Source: Helichrysum umbraculigerum
Lineage: Eukaryota; Streptophyta; Magnoliopsida; Asterales; Asteraceae
Assembly: GCA_949592205.1 (NCBI GenBank)
Contig: CATIUR010000005.1
Location: 92,629,277-92,693,276, forward strand
DNA length: 64,000 nt
Direction of reading: 5' to 3'
Position numbers and translations under genes: made by a program. Numbering within the stretch: position 1 is the first letter of the stretch; each line of letters begins with the position of its first letter. The notes beneath the pieces are model-generated. The model saw only the letters and a list, made by a program, of their open reading frames with translations. It did no database searches and was not told the DNA's origin. Below are positions 61,947-64,000 of this stretch, in pieces.

Positions 61947-62003
61947 GACCAGGATCAGCTTCCCCCTTCCTCCAAAAAAGTCACTTCCCCCTAGATCACT
62001 ACC
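61947..62003 (-). repeat. MULE right terminal inverted repeat (core)
   Basis: Minus-strand start is GGTAGTGATCTAGGGGGAAG, matching the left end with gaps. It is followed outward by a TA microsatellite (62004-62027). Confidence 0.65.
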
Positions 62004-62420
62004 TATATATATATATATATATATATTCATAAAATTAGCTATTTAGAGCATCCACAATCGGATGACTTGGCAAAAGTAAATGATAAGTAAGATGAAGTAT
62101 AAGGAAGTTAATGCATTGTGGGGTTCCTAAAGTCAATGAACGTTCTTCTCCGTTACAACCTCTATATACCAAAGATGTGAGTCCCAAGTCATCTTTTATC
62201 TGATGTTAGCAACAAAAGAAGGATTAAGAACCTTACCACTCCTCGTAACTACTACCTTCGCATGTTTGCGTGGATTTCTTTCCGTGAACCCAGGTAGCGT
62301 TTGGAGTACATTCCTTGTATTAACATTTAGCAAGGCTAAATGATACTATTAAAGGAATAGTTGATGAATAGTTACTTTTTAATATCTATATAAACTATTT
62401 GTGATAAATAATATTGTTAA

Positions 62421-62487
62421 GATTTGATGTCTGGTCTAATGGTTAGGCATCTACTTTTGGATCATCACTTCCTGAGTTCGAATCCAG
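62421..62487 (+). other. SINE-like tRNA-derived head
   Basis: A pol III A-box-like TGGTCTAATGGTTAGG (62432-62447) and a B-box GAGTTCGAATCC (62474-62485) are spaced as in tRNA genes. No acceptor stem can be formed, so this is a SINE-type relic rather than a tRNA. The B-box phrase is repeated at 62503-62514. Confidence 0.55.
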
Positions 62488-62514
62488 GTAATATAATAAA
62501 ATGAGTTCGAATCC

Positions 62515-64000
62515 AGCAAATATAATAATAAAATCTACACAGTACACATTGCTTTATCATGACATTTTGGGTTAGTCCCCATCACTTCGCCCCTTATTTT
62601 GCTATGTTCCAACAACTCCAGCCCAACCATCCATTTGATTTTTATTTCATCTTCAACATCTAAAAGGCTAAAACTTTGGGTGATTTCTTCTCGAAAATCG
62701 TCAACAATTTCTCTTTGATATGTTTCGGGTAATTTAATCAAACCTCTTACTTTCTTTTGAATGCTTTCTTTTACTCATTATTAGATATTTGCTACACCTA
62801 CAGCTTGGATGTGGGGTTAGTGATTAACAAGAACACATACATTTATTTGCTTCCATGGTAATACTTTCTTGCACACCAACTGTTTGTGAAAATGCCTATT
62901 TATTTTTTTAGGAAGACTTGTATATTATTGAGTGACTTCTAATAAGGCTTTATTTGAATAAGTATAATGTAGTCTTATTGCTGCTGTTAGTACAGTTATA
63001 GTAGACTTATGTAGGTTGGACGAGATGAATTTTCGTGGACCATTGACAGAGTTGTTCAAGTATACTTTTGATTTTATTTTGTTTTGTTATGACTTGATTT
63101 TAAATTAATGTTGGTTTATAGATTATGATCACTTTCTATGTATTCTTTGTTTTATATATAAATGATGAACATGTTATGTATCGAATTAGAGACTCCATGT
63201 TCGTTAACATTGATTTGTCTGTTTTTACTTGCATAATTAATGGTTTTTTGTGTGCTCATAGATTTGACTCCGGAGTTCACGGCCTAATCACGGGTTCTAT
63301 ACCTGTTGTATATTGATTCAGGACTTGAATTGTTGCTTGCTACCTTCAGTCCTTCATGCACGGGTTTTTACTAACTTACCTATATGTTATGTGTTATTGG
63401 ATGGAAGCAAAAGAATTGGTATTCCCTATATAAACATTTAGCAAAGCTAAATACAACTATTCAAGGAATAGTTGATGAATAGCAAAATTAAAGATGATAT
63501 ATATTAATACATTAAAGACGGAAAAAATAAAAAGAACTCATTAAGTTATAGTACAATGGTTAAGGCTTGCTTGTGTTTTCAGCAACGACGGTACAGTCAT
63601 GTATGTTGTAATAAAATGTTTTTTCCTTTAGCTTTTGTAAGCCTCAAAATTGACATCTACTGACATGAGTTATGGTCGACAATGATCAACAGTTGAGGTT
63701 GTGAGGGTTTTGTTGGTGACTAATGTTCCACCTTACCTAAGCATACGCCATCTCTTACGATTATTAAGTATGAGGTTTTAATTTTCGTTCTTTCTTCCTG
63801 ACTTCCATAAGCAAAATGTTATCATAAACCTGATCCTCATTTTCCATACTTAATCATGCATCTCCTATTCCAATTACCAACCATCAAAGAGTTTTTAAAT
63901 GCTTAGCTAGATATTATATGAGTTTTGTGTGTCTTTATCATTTTCAAAATATAAGCTAGGTGTGCATGAGGGAGTAATGAGGGAACTAAAAATGATGGAA
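62515..64000. other. Right flank, no supported gene
   Basis: A 68-codon minus-strand frame (62741-62535) is acidic and amphipathic but has no recognised domain. A 65-75 bp sequence with inner hairpin TTTAGCAA-GCTAAA occurs at 62316-62382 and again at 63421-63482 in the same orientation, probably small MITE copies or a duplicated relic. Confidence 0.45.

Larger units (their letters stand above)
36068..62003 (+). mobile_element. Large Mutator-like element (MULE) with transposase and two ULP1-type genes
   Basis: Degenerate inverted termini at 36068-36120 and 61947-62003 share GTGNNTGATCYAGRGGGAAG-like starts followed by a CTTTT..GGRGGAAGGGGGAAG block. The element sits between AT microsatellites, so any 9-bp duplication is hidden in the AT repeat. 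It encodes a MURA/FAR1-type transposase (plus strand) and two ULP1-like genes (minus strand). Without the nested Gypsy (47924-57371 plus one target copy) it is about 16.5 kb. A private dispersed repeat fills its introns and spacers but is absent outside 36068-62003, which independently supports these borders. ULP1-carrying MULEs are known as Kaonashi-type. Confidence 0.78.

Noticed and set aside
62041..62120. Tourist-like MITE (GAGCATCCACAAT ... ATTGTGG)
   Set aside because: Only short inverted matches, no full right terminus and no clear 3-bp duplication.
62421..62487. A functional tRNA gene
   Set aside because: A- and B-box are present, but no acceptor stem or cloverleaf forms; kept only as a SINE-like head.
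63549..63566. Second tRNA-derived head (TAGTACAATGGTTAAGG)
   Set aside because: Only an A-box-like match, no B-box at the right distance.

Overview
This window is nuclear DNA of a flowering plant, almost certainly a eudicot; the element families would suit a large-genome Asteraceae species, but the sequence alone does not prove the family. It is AT-rich and has microsatellites, GT-AG introns and almost wall-to-wall transposable elements. I found no ordinary single-copy host gene, rRNA, true tRNA or CRISPR array. Many elements could be closed at both ends by reading terminal repeats and target-site duplications (TSDs).

Layout. 1-3855: 3' part of a decayed Ty3/Gypsy element (integrase plus a 2.5-kb 3' LTR). 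3856-7950: an LTR-like scrap, a foldback element filled with telomere-like repeats, and a 32-bp tandem/inverted repeat. 7955-9487: 5'-truncated RTE-type LINE. 9879-18044: complete minus-strand Athila-type retrotransposon (TSD CCTAT) without pol. 18966-23166: non-autonomous CACTA element. 23203-24232: hAT-type element. 25536-30655: probable organelle-derived DNA split by a hAT-like element (25832-30049), itself carrying a Mutator MITE with a perfect 9-bp TSD and a PIF/Harbinger element with only the SANT/Myb-like gene. 31425-35090: second CACTA element (TSD ATG).

36068-62003: the most interesting part, a very large Mutator-like element (MULE) with degenerate terminal inverted repeats sitting in AT microsatellites. 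It carries an intact six-exon FAR1/MURA-type transposase on the plus strand (840 aa) and two related ULP1/SENP-type genes on the minus strand. ULP1-A keeps the His-Asp-Cys triad but has two in-frame TGA codons. ULP1-B has a fully open eight-exon model (630 aa), yet His and Cys are replaced by Leu and Tyr. The long introns and spacers of the MULE hold a private dispersed repeat that I do not see outside it.

Inside the MULE (47924-57371, TSD AAATA) lies a young Ty3/Gypsy element with two 3214-bp, nearly identical LTRs and an intact gag but no pol. Its non-coding parts are packed with short hairpins whose loop geometry is constant while stem sequences change in a compensatory way. 62004-64000 is flanking DNA with a SINE-like tRNA-derived head.

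How the parts work together: the MULE transposase would act on the MULE ends and perhaps its non-coding relatives. The ULP1-type proteins are known cargo of some plant MULE lineages (Kaonashi-type). The gag-only Gypsy and the pol-less Athila-type element would need proteins from autonomous relatives elsewhere.
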